Assembly: GCA_905250025.1 (NCBI GenBank)
Contig: CAJNOJ010000007.1
Span: forward strand, 682,001-746,000
DNA: 64,000 bases
Direction of reading: 5' to 3'
From: Adineta ricciae
Taxonomy: Eukaryota; Rotifera; Eurotatoria; Adinetida; Adinetidae
Positions within the stretch are counted from its first letter, which is position 1; each line of letters opens with the position of its first letter. Both the position numbers and the translations under genes were made by a program. This document shows, in pieces, positions 10,491 to 22,468 of the stretch. Under the pieces are notes generated by a model. That model was not told the DNA's origin. It saw nothing but the letters and a program-made list of their open reading frames with translations, and made no database searches.

Positions 10491-13400
10491 TTAAAGAAAG
10501 TAACGAGCAAAAGCAAGTGAAACATTAATAATCAAAAGACAAGTACCGAAAATTAAACCAAGTAGAATACCAGCACGACGCCGTTTGAACAAACTTGGAT
10601 ATAAATATTCGACGAATGAAGAGAGGATATATTGACCATCTAACGCATAACATGGTACAGCATTGAAGAAGGCTAATGCGAATGAAAATGCGCCAAGATA
10701 TCTAGATGAATCGAAGTAGGACAAAGAAAGTTTTAGTGCAAAATTCACTTACTGGAAAAATAGTGGAATGTCATGTATGAGTGCCGTTGGAAAGTATCGG
10801 TAGTTTGGCTTGTAAGACTGGATACTGACTAAAATTAGTTAAATAGAGCAACTGAAGTCGTCTGAGCGTCCTGTTGTCCTAAGAAGGATATGAGCTTTTA
10901 TACTATTCGACCTCGATTCTTTGAAAACATGAGGAGGCGTTTATCATCTTTCGATTGGATTACGAGAGGAAACATAAAGGAAGCCACAATCTATTAATTA
11001 GGATTCCATATATGGCTTGGCTGTCTGTGCTGAAGAAAAACGAGGTTAGGACCGGTGTGTTTCTTTCAATATGATTAATTGACTTTATTCTATTGGATAA
11101 AGAGTTTTCGGTGATTCACAAAAGTGTATTCTATCGCACATTGTGAAGAAAAATTCATTACCGTTTCAATTTCATAGTTCATCATTCGCTAGGCCTGTTC
11201 ATTTATTTCTATCGATTGTTTATTCATCAGAATCATTAAGAATAGTTGCTGACGGAAATACAAGCTCATGAGTGTTCCGCGTCTTTCCCTAACCGTATTT
11301 TGTTCGATTTAAATGCACTCCTGTGTTTGAACTCTAGTCGATACAGACAATGGTTTGTCTTAGGAGTAAATTGGGATATCGGAAATATACTGTAATCGAA
11401 TGTACACGGCTTACTAGTTCGATAGATTTCATGAATGGAACCAACAAAAAGTATTGGTGGGCCATTGGAATGCGCAATACGTATCAAGCGTGTAATATTG
11501 TCCGATGAAAATGGATGAATACATGAGGCATCTTCTTGATAACTCTGACAATCGCTGTTGACTAAACAAGATGGATGTTTAATTACAACTCGAGCTTCCA
11601 TACATGCACCGTTCTACGAGGAAAGAAATGAAAGTAATGAAGGACTGCGAATGAAAGTTACTTGATCAGGATATTGTTTGGAATGAAAGAGAAAACAATA
11701 GTTTTTTTGAGATAAGTTTTGACAACAGTCATGATGGCTTGTTTGATTGAGTTCTAAAAATAAATCCACGTTTTGTAATTTAATCTACTTTTTCTTGTGC
11801 AGAGAGTCTTCTATTGAAAAAAACATACGGAAGTTCATTGTAAGATCGTGACGTATTTCTATTATGTATAGAAATCTTGGGTTTTTCATTCTAATGAAGT
11901 TATTCAAGTTTTACATTTGATTGCTTTGAACTCATCAGCTCGAGCCCCCCCCCCCCCCCCAAGCAAAACACTGCGGAAGACCGGGGACACACACCAGGAC
12001 CGGGGTACCCAATACACTNNNNNNNNNNATCAGATGCCCACCCTTTTTTATTGAAGTCCTCTTCACGCACCCCCTCACCCCCCCCCCCCCCCCCCAAAGA
12101 AGAACTCAGTGTGGACAACAGATTACAATTACGTGCGAGTCTTACCAATATGACTTGAATGAAGTTGTATTTCAGTTTGAGTTAAACAGTACCCACTACT
12201 TTGCTGCGGAGTTCGATCATTGATCGTGCGTAAACATTGATACCAATCTTTAGATGTATTCACATGACATGCATCAATGGCTTGAATTATCGAATGAATA
12301 GGTAGAAGATCGCGTATCGGTGAATCCTACAAATAAATCGGGTGAAGTACGTATGAAGCGAAGTTATTTTCTGAAGTGAACATTACTTTCGATACACGGT
12401 AGACAGTCGCTGCTTCTGTGTAAAAATATCGAAGAAAAATCGGATTGAGGAGAAGGAAAATAAGAGCGATAAGAACTAAAACCATATTATGAAAAACACC
12501 AGCACAATAAATTCTATTTTCGAAATAGAACAAAAACTAATTGATCGGTGTTCGATAGGAAATATGTGAACTACCTCAATTGTCTTACAGCAGATATCAT
12601 TTGTAATTGTTCTTGATGTAGATCAACATACGCACCTGGATACACAAGAAATAAAAAATACCCGCAACCATTTACACGAATTTGTTCACTAGAGTAGAAC
12701 ATTTCGCATAAACTGAGTACAATCCAAATTCGATACGAACGCTGAGGCTGCAACAGCATGGCCAAACTCATGAAATATAGTACACAGAAGTAACGCTAAG
12801 AAGAAATGTGGAATCTGTTCTAGTGGCACATTAATGCCAGGAATCTAAATAAAATCGTGTCACATTTTCGAATTTTGATCATTTCATGATACGAACAATA
12901 GGTTGTATCAATAATTTATCGCGATCATCTTCGACTGCTTCGTTTTGATGACTTGCATTTTCAAGCAATGACTGCGTGCCACCATTTGTATTCAATGATA
13001 GTTCGAATTTTGATGGCATTCTTCTTTGCAATTCATAGATATATTTCATTGGTAAAACGAGCAATGTAAAACAAGCCGTGACAGCTGTTCCGAAAGCTAC
13101 AAGTATGCCTATGGTAAACCAGATTTTCCATAGACGAGCATTGCTTGTTCCGATTCGATAGAACGCACGATTAAACGATGTTGTATAGAATCCGATGTTA
13201 AATATCGAGACATGACAACCTAACGATCTGAGTAAACGAATGTAGGGCCGCTTCGTTGCTTGGAAACGCTAGAACAATTTAAAAGAACATCTTGATTGAG
13301 ACATCTTCGAAACGCAAACTACTTACCAAGCAGAGATGATTGAGCAAATAGATAACACACCAGATTACGAGGACTTGTAGAAGAAAACGAAAAAATACCA

Positions 13401-13503
13401 TGGACGAGGCATTGAATCGCATCTTGGAATGATCACGTTCCTTGAAGCAAAGAATACGAAACCGCAGTGCTTGTGAAATGTTACTCACGACTATGCTTGC
13501 CAT
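10491..13503 (-). CDS. MBTPS2: Membrane-bound transcription factor site-2 protease
   Basis: Ten exons (13503-13327, 13268-12897, 12844-12741, 12688-12575, 12513-12387, 12326-12146, 11753-11662, 11613-11415, 10828-10753, 10701-10491) join in frame to about 550 residues; human S2P has 519. The zinc-binding HExxH reads HEFGHAVAA, and the third metal ligand lies in [12 protein letters not shown]. Also conserved are [20 protein letters not shown], a PDZ-like central part and a Cys-rich lumenal segment. Several hydrophobic spans fit the multipass Golgi protease that cuts SREBP and ATF6 inside the membrane. An acceptor-like ctaatcag lies 4 nt before the ATG. Intron 6 is unusually long and holds a poly-C assembly gap. 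Introns 2 and 3 use GTTCGT donors. Confidence 0.93.
11945..12095. repeat. Poly-C tracts flanking a 10-N gap
   Basis: A run of 16 C (11945-11960) and a run of 18 C (12078-12095) enclose GC-rich sequence with ten N at 12019-12028. The segment lies inside intron 6 of the site-2 protease gene. Its composition is unlike its AT-rich surroundings, and the sequence here may be unreliable. Confidence 0.85.
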
Positions 13504-13803
13504 GTTGCTGATTAGAATGAAATTTCACACGAGTCACTATGGTCGTTGATAGATATTCGATTGATGCAGAAGGAGAGCATCCTTTGTCTAATCATTTTGA
13601 ATGGATATGATATTTCTGAAGAAACGATGAATGGATTAATGTGCTTGAAATAGGAATTAAAATTTCATTTATTATGATATAAAAATTAAATAGAACATTT
13701 GAAGAAAACCGGTTTCTTAGTTTAGAAAAACAAACTTATTGCTAGAGAACAAAACAAAACAATAAGACAGATGAGCAATGGAAATTGACGAAAGAAAAGA
13801 TTA
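13504..13803. other. Spacer between two minus-strand genes
   Basis: 300 bp between the CNK stop and the MBTPS2 start. It must hold the CNK 3' end and any MBTPS2 promoter. I see no coding signal. Confidence 0.4.
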
Positions 13804-16800
13804 TCAATTTTGTTCTTCATCAGGTGATACAGGTAGAAAAGTGTGACTTTTATAAGTTCCGGACAACGATGATGAAAGCGAATGTTGTCCTTGTCGTGCA
13901 TTGGAATTTGGAAGCTGATGCATTGATGAAGTAAGAATATGTTTTGAGGAATGACTTAGCTGTTCGCTCGTTTTGTAGGATGACGCTGGAGAGCGACGCG
14001 AAAACAATGAATCGTCATCGTTCTGTGGAGATTTCGATACTGGAAGAGTACTCTTTGTTACGGGAATGGGTGAGGACGATGGATGTACGGATATATACAT
14101 AGGAGGAGTATGAGTAACAGCAGGCGAATTTTCTTGAGATCCGGAGTAACTGGGTGTTGGTAAGAACAACTCGGGACGAGAAACGGGTGATAACGGATCT
14201 TCAGAGAATGAATTGGGTCGATCATAACAGTAGCTTGCGGATCGAGATGATGACAAGGAGAGTTCTTCGTCGCCAAGAAGAAAAATACTGTTCTCTGAAG
14301 GTAGTTGAGATGATGATCTGCTTAGTGATGGAGAAAACGACGGAGTTTTATCACTGGATGTGGAAGATAGTGCAGCTGTGGGAGTGGAGAAGCCACCTGA
14401 GGAGTTGAGCATTAATGGGCGATGACTTTTTGATGATTGATGACCCTAAAAACGAACGAGAAACGTTGTAAACATGTTCCAAAAGCAAAACAATTTTCAA
14501 AGATTTGCTTTATGGTTCATGTATCTTACTTCTTGCTTATGATTGTTAGTTAAAAGTTGGCTGTTAACGAATACACGTTGATGTGGAGGTTCACATGATG
14601 AATCCGAATCCGAAAATCGTGGTGCTGCATTAACATAGGCATTTTCATGATCCTCTTCATATGCTGGTGGAAATCGTATCGGTGAACTACACGTTCGATG
14701 ATGTCCTTTGCTCGACAGGACCTTCGCCGTATTGACCGGATTGTTATCAGTTGGTTTCAAGAAATTCGTATTCGTGCCAGGCAATGATAGTATGGATGTC
14801 GACGATGCTGATCGTATGTGACGAGAAGGCGCTGAATCTTTCGTTAGTGTATCGTTTGTTGGCAAACTCTGTAAATAGTAAAAATCGAAAATAGTTTGTA
14901 TTTCAGTGAGAACAGTACTCACTTTTTCTTTCGTTGACATAATATCGGATATACTACTATGATGTGATGCAGATTTTTGCCATGATGCATAGGATTCCTT
15001 ATCGGAATCATTTCCGCTATCCCCAATTGAGCTGATTTGTTTCGTTCGTGATAGCTTTAGTTTCGAGGTTGAATGTGAACCAATGACTGGCGTCGTCGCC
15101 GGTGATCCTTCTCGGGAATCAACGAAACCTTTATTGAAACCAGCGATCTTTGAGTCATCAATATTGAAGTTAATCGCTGCTAAACCCATTTTGTTCATCC
15201 ATTTGGCCATTTCATCACGTGATTTACAATGGAAATATTCACGATCTTTGCTACTTTCGTCGGCAATACGAAATGCACTTAACAGATACAAATTACCGAT
15301 GAATTCATTAAACAAAGGAAAAAAATGTCTTTTTTCTTAGTACTTACTATTTTCTCTTTTCCGGTGCTGGTGAAACATTTTTTCCTTCGAGCTTTATTTC
15401 GATTTCTTGATTTTTATCCTGAATACAACACATGTGTTCGTCAGTTCGTCTCAACAATGTTTAACTTACGTCTTGAGATTTGAATACATATAGGGTACCA
15501 CCTTTTAGTACACACCAACAAAGTTTCCATTGCGCAAAAGGTAAAGCAGCTTTCCCACAATAACGATATAAAAGCCCTTCACAATCACCTTTACCCAAAT
15601 CTTTACATGAAATTGTTTTGTATGAAGCTAAAATAAACACATTCATAACTAATAATCACCGAATCCTATCCACTTCTACAGCCTCCCCAATTTCCTCTAT
15701 TCACCCGAAACGATATCCGTGCCTCGCAAATTACCTATAACATAGTTCTCTTTTAAATGCTTACTAGAAATGTTTCGTTAGTGGTATTAATCTTTATGGT
15801 AGAAAGTTCAGACGATATTACTTACATGTGCGTTTTGGATGACGCCGTTCGATCGAGCCTGAACTCTATATAGAAAATAATATGATCATAATTTGACGAC
15901 AAATCTTCAACTAACCTTTCGACTGTCACTGTGATTTAAGGGTGGTTTGTTTGTTACTACAGGGGGATTATTATTGTTGTAGAAGATGGAACAAAATTCC
16001 ATTTTCATCTCGTTACGGAATCTATGAAGCAACAACAAAAGCATTCATAGACGAATCTTGAACAGATTTGTAACTTACGTCATGTTCTTGCTCGTATCAT
16101 CATTCGATCGTTTGCGACGATTCTTATCAGACTGATCACATGACTAAATAGAACAGCGAACAACGATGAGCGAATGGAATGTTGTGAAGTTTACTCGAAA
16201 TATGCTTGAAAGTGATGAACGTGTCGATGATGATGTTTGTAAACTGCTTTGACTACCACTTTTATCCGGTGTTGGCGACGATGATATTTGATCATCATGC
16301 AGTGATGTGGAAGAACTTTGTTTGTGTATGGAATGAATACGTCTGACGTTTACTAATTGTGGATGGTCTTTATTTGTGTGATCATTCATGTCAGCAATGA
16401 CAGATTTAGTGTCTTGTCGTGGACGAAATATCGTTGTAAGGTACGATTCAAAACCCTGAGAAAAAGATGGAAGTGATGTGACGAACACAGTGTGGATGTC
16501 AGTTTTCTTACTGTTTTTCGTGGACTCTTTGGTGTGGCGTTGGGGGATGATGGCTGTCCTGTACTGGCACCGATCGATTGTGTTCGTTCATGATTCGTAT
16601 CAATTTGTTTCGAATCGGACCGTGTTGGAGAGGTAGGTGATGTTAATGCCATTGTTGAAACAGATGAATTGATTGATGATGGTATTGTATGATTTGAAGT
16701 TTCACTGTTGTTATAAGAAGTGTTACTATCATTAGCCAATGATTCCGAAAGATCAGGTAGCGATGTATGCTGATCACGTTTAATTTGTGATGATCGTTTG

Positions 16801-18711
16801 CTTTGATACAACGTTTCATCATCACTTTCAACTTCAATCTCCCTAAATAAATAGAATATTCAAAGTATTCGCTCGATTATTTAACAAAGTAATACAACAT
16901 TTAGACAAAGTATAGAACAACAGAGCGAAAAAAGTTCAATATTTAGACAACAGACATTATTAGTCTACCTGCTCTTCCTCTTCAATTCTACGGTGATAGA
17001 AAGATCAATTGAAGGTGAAATCACATTAAAAAATCGTGATAATTACCCATCTTCCTCCAATAGCATCGTTCGATTTTCTTGTGTTTGCTGATTTCTTCGC
17101 TCAAGTGCTCCACGGGCTCGTGATCGCCGAGGGTTTTGTGGTCCATCAGCAAGGCGTTTCGTATACACTTCGTCGTCATTATGTCGAGGCATCTTTTTGA
17201 CCAGTAAACATATTTCGTTGGAATGTGACGAGGTACGAAGTAATTCATTGAAATGCGTTGGATCCCAACCAATCTGTTGAAATACAAGACAAGGTTATAA
17301 TTTGCATATCAATGCCCGACACAACAGATTTGTGCTATGGAATAGTATAGATCGAATAAATTTAGGTCTAATTTTAAAAATGTCATGTCGGTTAGAGACG
17401 CAAAATTCTTCGGATTCTTTCTCTCTCTCTATCTCTACCTAATAATAGTTGAATAGCTGGATGTACATCTAAATCGCATATTTCAACGACGATCTACTTA
17501 CCACAACTTGATTATTAATTTCTATAATTTCATCGCCGATGTTGATTGCACTAAAACCCGATCCCATAAAACTCGCCGCCTAAAAGATACTCGCATTTAT
17601 TACTAAATCTATTCATAAAATGTTAATTTTACCTCGGTTTCAATACTAGATATCACATGAGTATAATCAGGCATGGTTGTGTATTCGATGTTCTAAATAT
17701 ACAGTGAGCAAAACTTCTTTCAATGTAAACTTCTTGCAAATCTTACCACATCATCTTTTATTGGGCGTCGTAAATGAACTCTCGTTAGATAGCAATCCGA
17801 TGAGAATAGCGAATCTTTATTTTGACGAACAAGAGAAATCGCCAGTGTACGTAGTTCGCCGATCTAGATTAGAATTCATTAGTAGACACTTGAGAAAGAG
17901 AGAGAGAGAAAATGAACGCTTATACATCTAAGATTAATCTTGATTTGGGCATGTTAATTTGGTCAATAGCTCGTAAATTACGAACTAGAACTCGTATCTG
18001 AACTAAAACTTTAATTATCTTTCGTCGTAAATCAATATATTCAATGTTTTCAATAAAGGGCAATCTAATTCGAAAATAGATAAAATCAATATTCAACTTT
18101 TAAATCTAAGTATAGAATCCACTACCTTCCCAACCAATGGCAAGCAGTGACGATTGCGTCCGATAAACTACTAATTGCTGTGTAGCATTCAGGTGAATTT
18201 ATCACATTGCTATTATCATTCGATGAATCTTTATCGTCTTGACGTTTCAACAGATTCACACATGTTGTTGCCGTACAATGGATACGCATGAAAAGTACAG
18301 CAAGAGTTTCGCTACGTAGCCGATTGACCTGAAAGATATTCATGATCTACTCGAGAGAAGAACGTCGCCGTCTAACATACAAGTGTGAGCAGTGTGTCAA
18401 TTGACTGCATGATGATCAGCTGTTGATCAAGTTTGGTTATACCCATTCGAATAAGATCTTCTCGAAGTAGTAAGCTTAAGGCGACTCCATCAATGTTATG
18501 CTCGCAAAAGATATCACTTATACCACTTTGAATATTAGCGAGACCTGCGTAGATTACAGAAAAACAACAACAATGTGAGTATTTCAACGAATTCGGTGTG
18601 ATTCGAACCTCCGATCCATCTTGCAACTTCGTTCGCTTCCCAACGTGTGACCATCGTACAGCGTTCTCGGGTTAGTTTAATTGAGCCACTGTTATAGTGC
18701 AACGACTGCAT
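13804..18711 (-). CDS. CNK: Connector enhancer of kinase suppressor of Ras (CNK scaffold)
   Basis: Nineteen exons can be traced from the ATG at 18711 (in-frame TGA 6 nt upstream) to the stop at 13804, giving about 1,157 residues. Order of domains: SAM (about 24-88, WEANEVARWIGG), CRIC (about 90-205, with HWLGRLPFIENIEYIDLRRK), PDZ (about 243-325, ending INIGDEIIEINNQVV then IGWDPTHFNELL), a Ser-rich linker, a PH domain (about 645-760, QWKLCWCVLKGGTLYVF and KYAFRIADE, ending MAKWMNKM), and a long Ser/Pro-rich tail. This is the CNK order. In other animals CNK sits at the plasma membrane and links Ras, KSR and Raf. The linker and tail are low-complexity and diverged. Intron 1 has a GTTCGA donor. 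Confidence 0.92.
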
Positions 18712-19084
18712 TGTTCAAGAAAACTCCCCTCCGGTTTTTCTTATTTTAATCAATACAAAAACATGCGTCGCTTTTTTTCTCAAACAATAAATAAACAAAA
18801 AATTTCTACTGATAGATTCGTGATCTAATCACAATTCAAGCTGTCATTTGGCATGCTTCTTATTAGTAGAATCGATAAATCAATAAGAGAAAAGGATTTT
18901 CTCAGAATAAATTCAGAAAACTTGCAATTTTTCCGATCTCTTTATTTGACTTTTTCACGATAATTAACGTATGAAATCGATCTATAGATGGCGCTTCTTC
19001 GTTTTCTTGACATATGAATGAATCTGTTTTATTTATGTAATTTCTTTCATTCTCAAGTTTTAGTGTTCATCTGTTAATTGTGCA
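18712..19084. promoter_or_regulatory. Shared spacer between divergent CNK and YJU2B genes
   Basis: 373 bp separate two start codons facing away from each other, so both promoters must lie here or overlap. The sequence is AT-rich and I found no certain TATA box. This call is based on position only. Confidence 0.4.
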
Positions 19085-20433
19085 ATGGTAATTAATTTGC
19101 GTTGATTTCGTTTGTTAAACAATACTTTCCCTCTTGGATTTTAGGGTGAACGCAAAGGCCAAAATAAATACTATCCACCAGATTTCGACTGGCGAAAGCA
19201 TTCATCGTTAAATGCTTATCAAGGTGTTCATGCTCTCCGTGAACGTGCACGGAAACTGGATCGCGGTATCCTTATCATTCGGTAGGACAATGTGAACGAT
19301 CGCAATTGTTTCAATATATTGAATTTGATTAGATTCGAAATGCCATACAATATCTGGTGTAATACATGTGGAAATCATATTGGTATGGGTGTGCGTTATA
19401 ATGCCGAAAAGACAAAGATTGGAAACTATTTTACGACGCCGATATTTCAATTCCGAATGAAATGCCATCTGTGTGATGGACATTTCGAGATCAAAACTGA
19501 TCCAAAAGTGAGTCTTGGAAGATGGTAGAAAATGATTGAATGAAACAATCATACCGCTGCTGAGTTATTCTAGAATGGTTTTCCTCGTTTGTTTAGGCTC
19601 GCGATTATGTGATTGTTAGTGGAGCTCGCCGTGAAGAACAGCGATGGGATGCAGCGGAAAACGGTCAAATCGTCATGGAATGTAAGTTTCGGCAACTCTG
19701 TTCTCTTAAGCTTGATGTTTATTTATAGCCAAAGAAGAAATGAAAAAATTAGCTACTGATGCGATGTTCAAATTGGAATATGAAGGAAGAGATGTGTCAA
19801 AGAAGACAAGTACAGAAGCACCTGATATAAATCAACTTGAAATGCATCAATCGGCATGGAAAGATGATTATATTATTAATTATGTTCTAAGAAAAGAGTT
19901 ACGAGTAGGTGATGAATATTTGATGTGTTGTTTCTATTCTATATGTATTCTAAGGCAACTAAACGTGAAGAACGTTTACAAAAAGAAGAAGATGATCGTG
20001 TACGGATGAAAGCATCGATTGACATTCCTCTTCTGCCTTCCAGTCGACAAGATGAACGATTAGCAAAACTCTATCGATCTGAGCCTGTTCGAAGTACGAA
20101 TGAATGAGAAACTGACGACAACAACAACAACAACAATGTCTTCTGCTTCACTAAATTTTAGATGTCGAACAAACAGATCGTGACCGACGGGCAAACATTG
20201 ATCAACAACAAGTTCTAAGAGGAACATCATCAGCTTCATCAGAAATTAATTGGGCACCGTCGACATTTACTAGCAACAAAAAGCAGCTCTCGTCTGCATT
20301 CGGTATTGTCAGAAATGTTGATAAAACTTCATCGGTGCCTGAAACAACTCCGAAGACGACAGCGGCAACAACGAAATCTCTTGTTTCTTATGCTGACGAT
20401 GATGATGATCATGATGACGAAGATTCGTCTTAA
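19085..20433 (+). CDS. YJU2B: Spliceosome-associated Cwf16/YJU2 family protein (CCDC130)
   Basis: Seven exons (19085-19087, 19145-19281, 19333-19507, 19597-19681, 19729-19904, 19955-20093, 20162-20433) give 328 residues. The first coding exon is only the ATG, then exon 2 begins GERKGQNKYYPPDFDW, the family's typical N-terminus. Strong landmarks are ILIIRFEMPYNIWC, CGNHIGMGVRYNAEK, FRMKCHLC and DYVIVSGARREE; the CxxC pairs should bind zinc. QSAWKDD and an acidic end (SYADDDDD) also match CCDC130. Family members act in late steps of pre-mRNA splicing in the nucleus. The next gene starts about 100 bp downstream on the same strand, which suggests co-transcription. Confidence 0.93.
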
Positions 20434-20536
20434 TACATTTTCTTCCTTGTTTTCTGTTTATGTTCTGTACATTTTCAATAATTCGAACTGTTTTGAAAGA
20501 AGAAAACGAAGACTGGTTATTTATTTCTAGATTTCG

Positions 20537-21566
20537 ATGTCATCAATCACTTCTTCATCAGGCATCGAGAGTGACACAGATAGTTCACCTAGTGTAATTC
20601 CAAACTCACTTTGCTTTTACTCTTATGTAGATTTCTTTTTCTTTTTAAGTCTAATGAAGAAAAGTACAGTCGTTCAACGTCCGATACAAATACGAAATCA
20701 ACAGATACATTAATTAACGATGATGAAGGCTTTATCAGTATGGATTTAGAAGAAAAAAAACTTAATACAATGTCCAATACTCCAATACAAAGTTGTTCTA
20801 ATCAACCTAACCAACAGTGCACATATCTCGCATCGAAATCTTCCTATTTGCCATATTTCAAACGAAATCCGTATGACGATGGTTAGTATTCATTCAGAAA
20901 CCAAACACAAAGAAATATCTGCATATGGCAACATGTTTTTTGTTGATCAAGGTCGAACACCCTATGAGACAAACGATGTGCTACAGCGTTTCTGGAGAGC
21001 AGAAACATGAAAGCCTAGCTTGGATACGATCGTTTTTAGAGGCAAAGCAATATTTTCTTCTTGGATTGACATGCATTCCTAAGTAATTGATTATCATCAA
21101 CCTAAGGTCACACGTTTTACAAATGGTACCGAGACTTCTTCATCGTTGTCGATATATCAAATATCATGAGAATTCTTCTCCTTGCTATTCGATGAGAACC
21201 AAACAATCCGATCTGAAATCGGTAGAAAGGATAATATTTTGATATTCTTTTCAGACATATCATCGCCGTCTTCTATTGAAGAAGATTGGGACGAAGAATG
21301 CAAACTTACTGAACCGTATTGTATGTTCATTGTCTCTCGAAATCTACAGTATTTTCATGTCAATTTTGGTAGACTTTCCTAGTTACATACGTCGAGCTCA
21401 ATGGCCGAATCACTGGCGCTGGACGCCACCACTCGGCATTCGTCGTACTTGTACACAGCAATTACATCGTAATTTTGGTTTCGAACCAACTGGTCTCTAC
21501 GATGATGAAAATGAGAATTCACCATTTTCGATCAATCGTCGTAATTTTACATTCGATCTGCGTTAA
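20537..21566 (+). CDS. Conserved-looking protein of unknown function, possible operon partner
   Basis: I do not recognise the family. Four exons (20537-20593, 20650-20881, 21255-21320, 21373-21566) join in frame to 182 residues. The N-terminal half is Ser/Thr/Asp-rich; then come PYFKRNPYDD, SSIEEDWDEECKLTEPYYFP, and a basic, Trp/Arg-rich segment (AQWPNHWRWTPPLGIRRTC) followed by NFGFEPTGLYDDE. The last part looks like a folded or binding motif rather than disordered sequence. An acceptor-like tttctag ends 6 nt before the ATG, only about 100 bp after the stop of YJU2B. An alternative last exon (20952-21010) would replace the Trp-rich end by GRTPYETNDVLQRFWRAET. Exon joining is inferred from phase only. 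Confidence 0.55.
20952..21010 (+). other. Possible alternative terminal exon
   Basis: After the acceptor tgatcaag the frame set by the exon ending at 20881 continues as GRTPYETNDVLQRFWRAET and then stops. No GT follows before the stop, so it can only be a last exon. It competes with the exon at 21255, which uses the same phase. Confidence 0.4.
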
Positions 21567-21871
21567 GATATTTTATTTTTTTGCTAGTTTTTCGTGGTTT
21601 ACTGTTATGTTCTATTATAGTATTCAATTGTAGTGTTTTTTTTTTGAGATACCGTTTCTTTTCTTGTCGAAAACACGAACTGCATTGGTCAAATATTTTC
21701 CGTTTTTTGTGTCTTTTTCTCTTGTTGTATTGATGAAATATTCTCTCGTTTTCTTTGCTTGTTATCCGAAGCACAGAGGCTTGAAACTGATTATTATATT
21801 GAAAAAAAAAGGAAAAAATACAGATGACACTTTTTGTCAAAAAAGCTTTTTCTGTTTCTCTTTGTACATAA

Positions 21872-22468
21872 TTAGAATGTAAATAATGTGCGTATAGTTT
21901 CGTCTTTAAGCCATCCATCGACGAATTCGGACACACCAATTTGTCCGGATTTGTCTTCATCCAATTTTGCGAGAACAAAATTCGCTGCTGGTTTCACACC
22001 ACCACTCATAACACTTGTAATCGAGCTGTTCGACGATTTCTTATGATAATCTTCCAAACATTCCAATAGACGAGCGATTTCTTTTCTTGTCACCAGATGA
22101 TCACCATTCTTATCCATTATACGAAATATGAAATCCGCTTTTTCAATCGGCGATTCGGTCTGGAAGAATTTGATACTCGTTAAATATTCTAAGAAATCAA
22201 TATAGCCATCATTGTTCGTGTCGATCGCCGAAAATATGCAATTGGTTAAATATTTCAGACGTTTTTCTCTCACCTGTGGCATATAGTCACCTAGTAGTTC
22301 TTCCATGTACTCTTTTTTCAGACGTCCATCTCCAGCCACATCGAAAAATTTATCATGTTCTTTTCGAATAACTTCCGGAGTGAAACCAGTCACCGAACAG
22401 CATCGATTCAATACATCTTCAGTTAGGGTTTTATAAAGTTCGCCGTGTTTGCGTGTAATATTTCCCAT
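21872..22468 (-). CDS. EF-hand calcium-binding protein, NCS/calcineurin-B-like, intronless
   Basis: One uninterrupted frame gives 198 residues. MGN at the start, with Thr at position 5, suggests N-myristoylation. EF-hand 1 is degenerate (around DVAGDGRLKKE). EF-hand 2 is canonical (DTNNDGYIDFLE). EF-hand 3 (DKNGDHLVTRKE) has His in place of the usual Gly at loop position 6, and EF-hand 4 is DEDKSGQIGVSE. Length and order fit the neuronal calcium sensor / calcineurin-B-like superfamily, without a clear single orthologue. Lack of introns is unusual here, where neighbours carry many, and could reflect retroposition. The sequence tatttcag lies directly before the ATG, an acceptor site that fits trans-splicing or a 5' UTR intron. 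Confidence 0.8.
   Translation of the reverse strand: MGNITRKHGELYKTLTEDVLNRCCSVTGFTPEVIRKEHDKFFDVAGDGRLKKEYMEELLGDYMPQVREKRLKYLTNCIFSAIDTNNDGYIDFLEYLTSIKFFQTESPIEKADFIFRIMDKNGDHLVTRKEIARLLECLEDYHKKSSNSSITSVMSGGVKPAANFVLAKLDEDKSGQIGVSEFVDGWLKDETIRTLFTF

Noticed and set aside
21192-21320. Separate gene starting at 21192 (MRTKQSDLKS)
   Set aside because: The only donor gives a 33-nt intron and the wrong phase for the following exon; joining 20881 to 21255 fits better.
21547-21978. Minus-strand 143-codon open frame next to the EF-hand gene
   Set aside because: It overlaps the EF-hand gene's 3' end in another frame, and its translation is Lys/Ser/Phe low-complexity.
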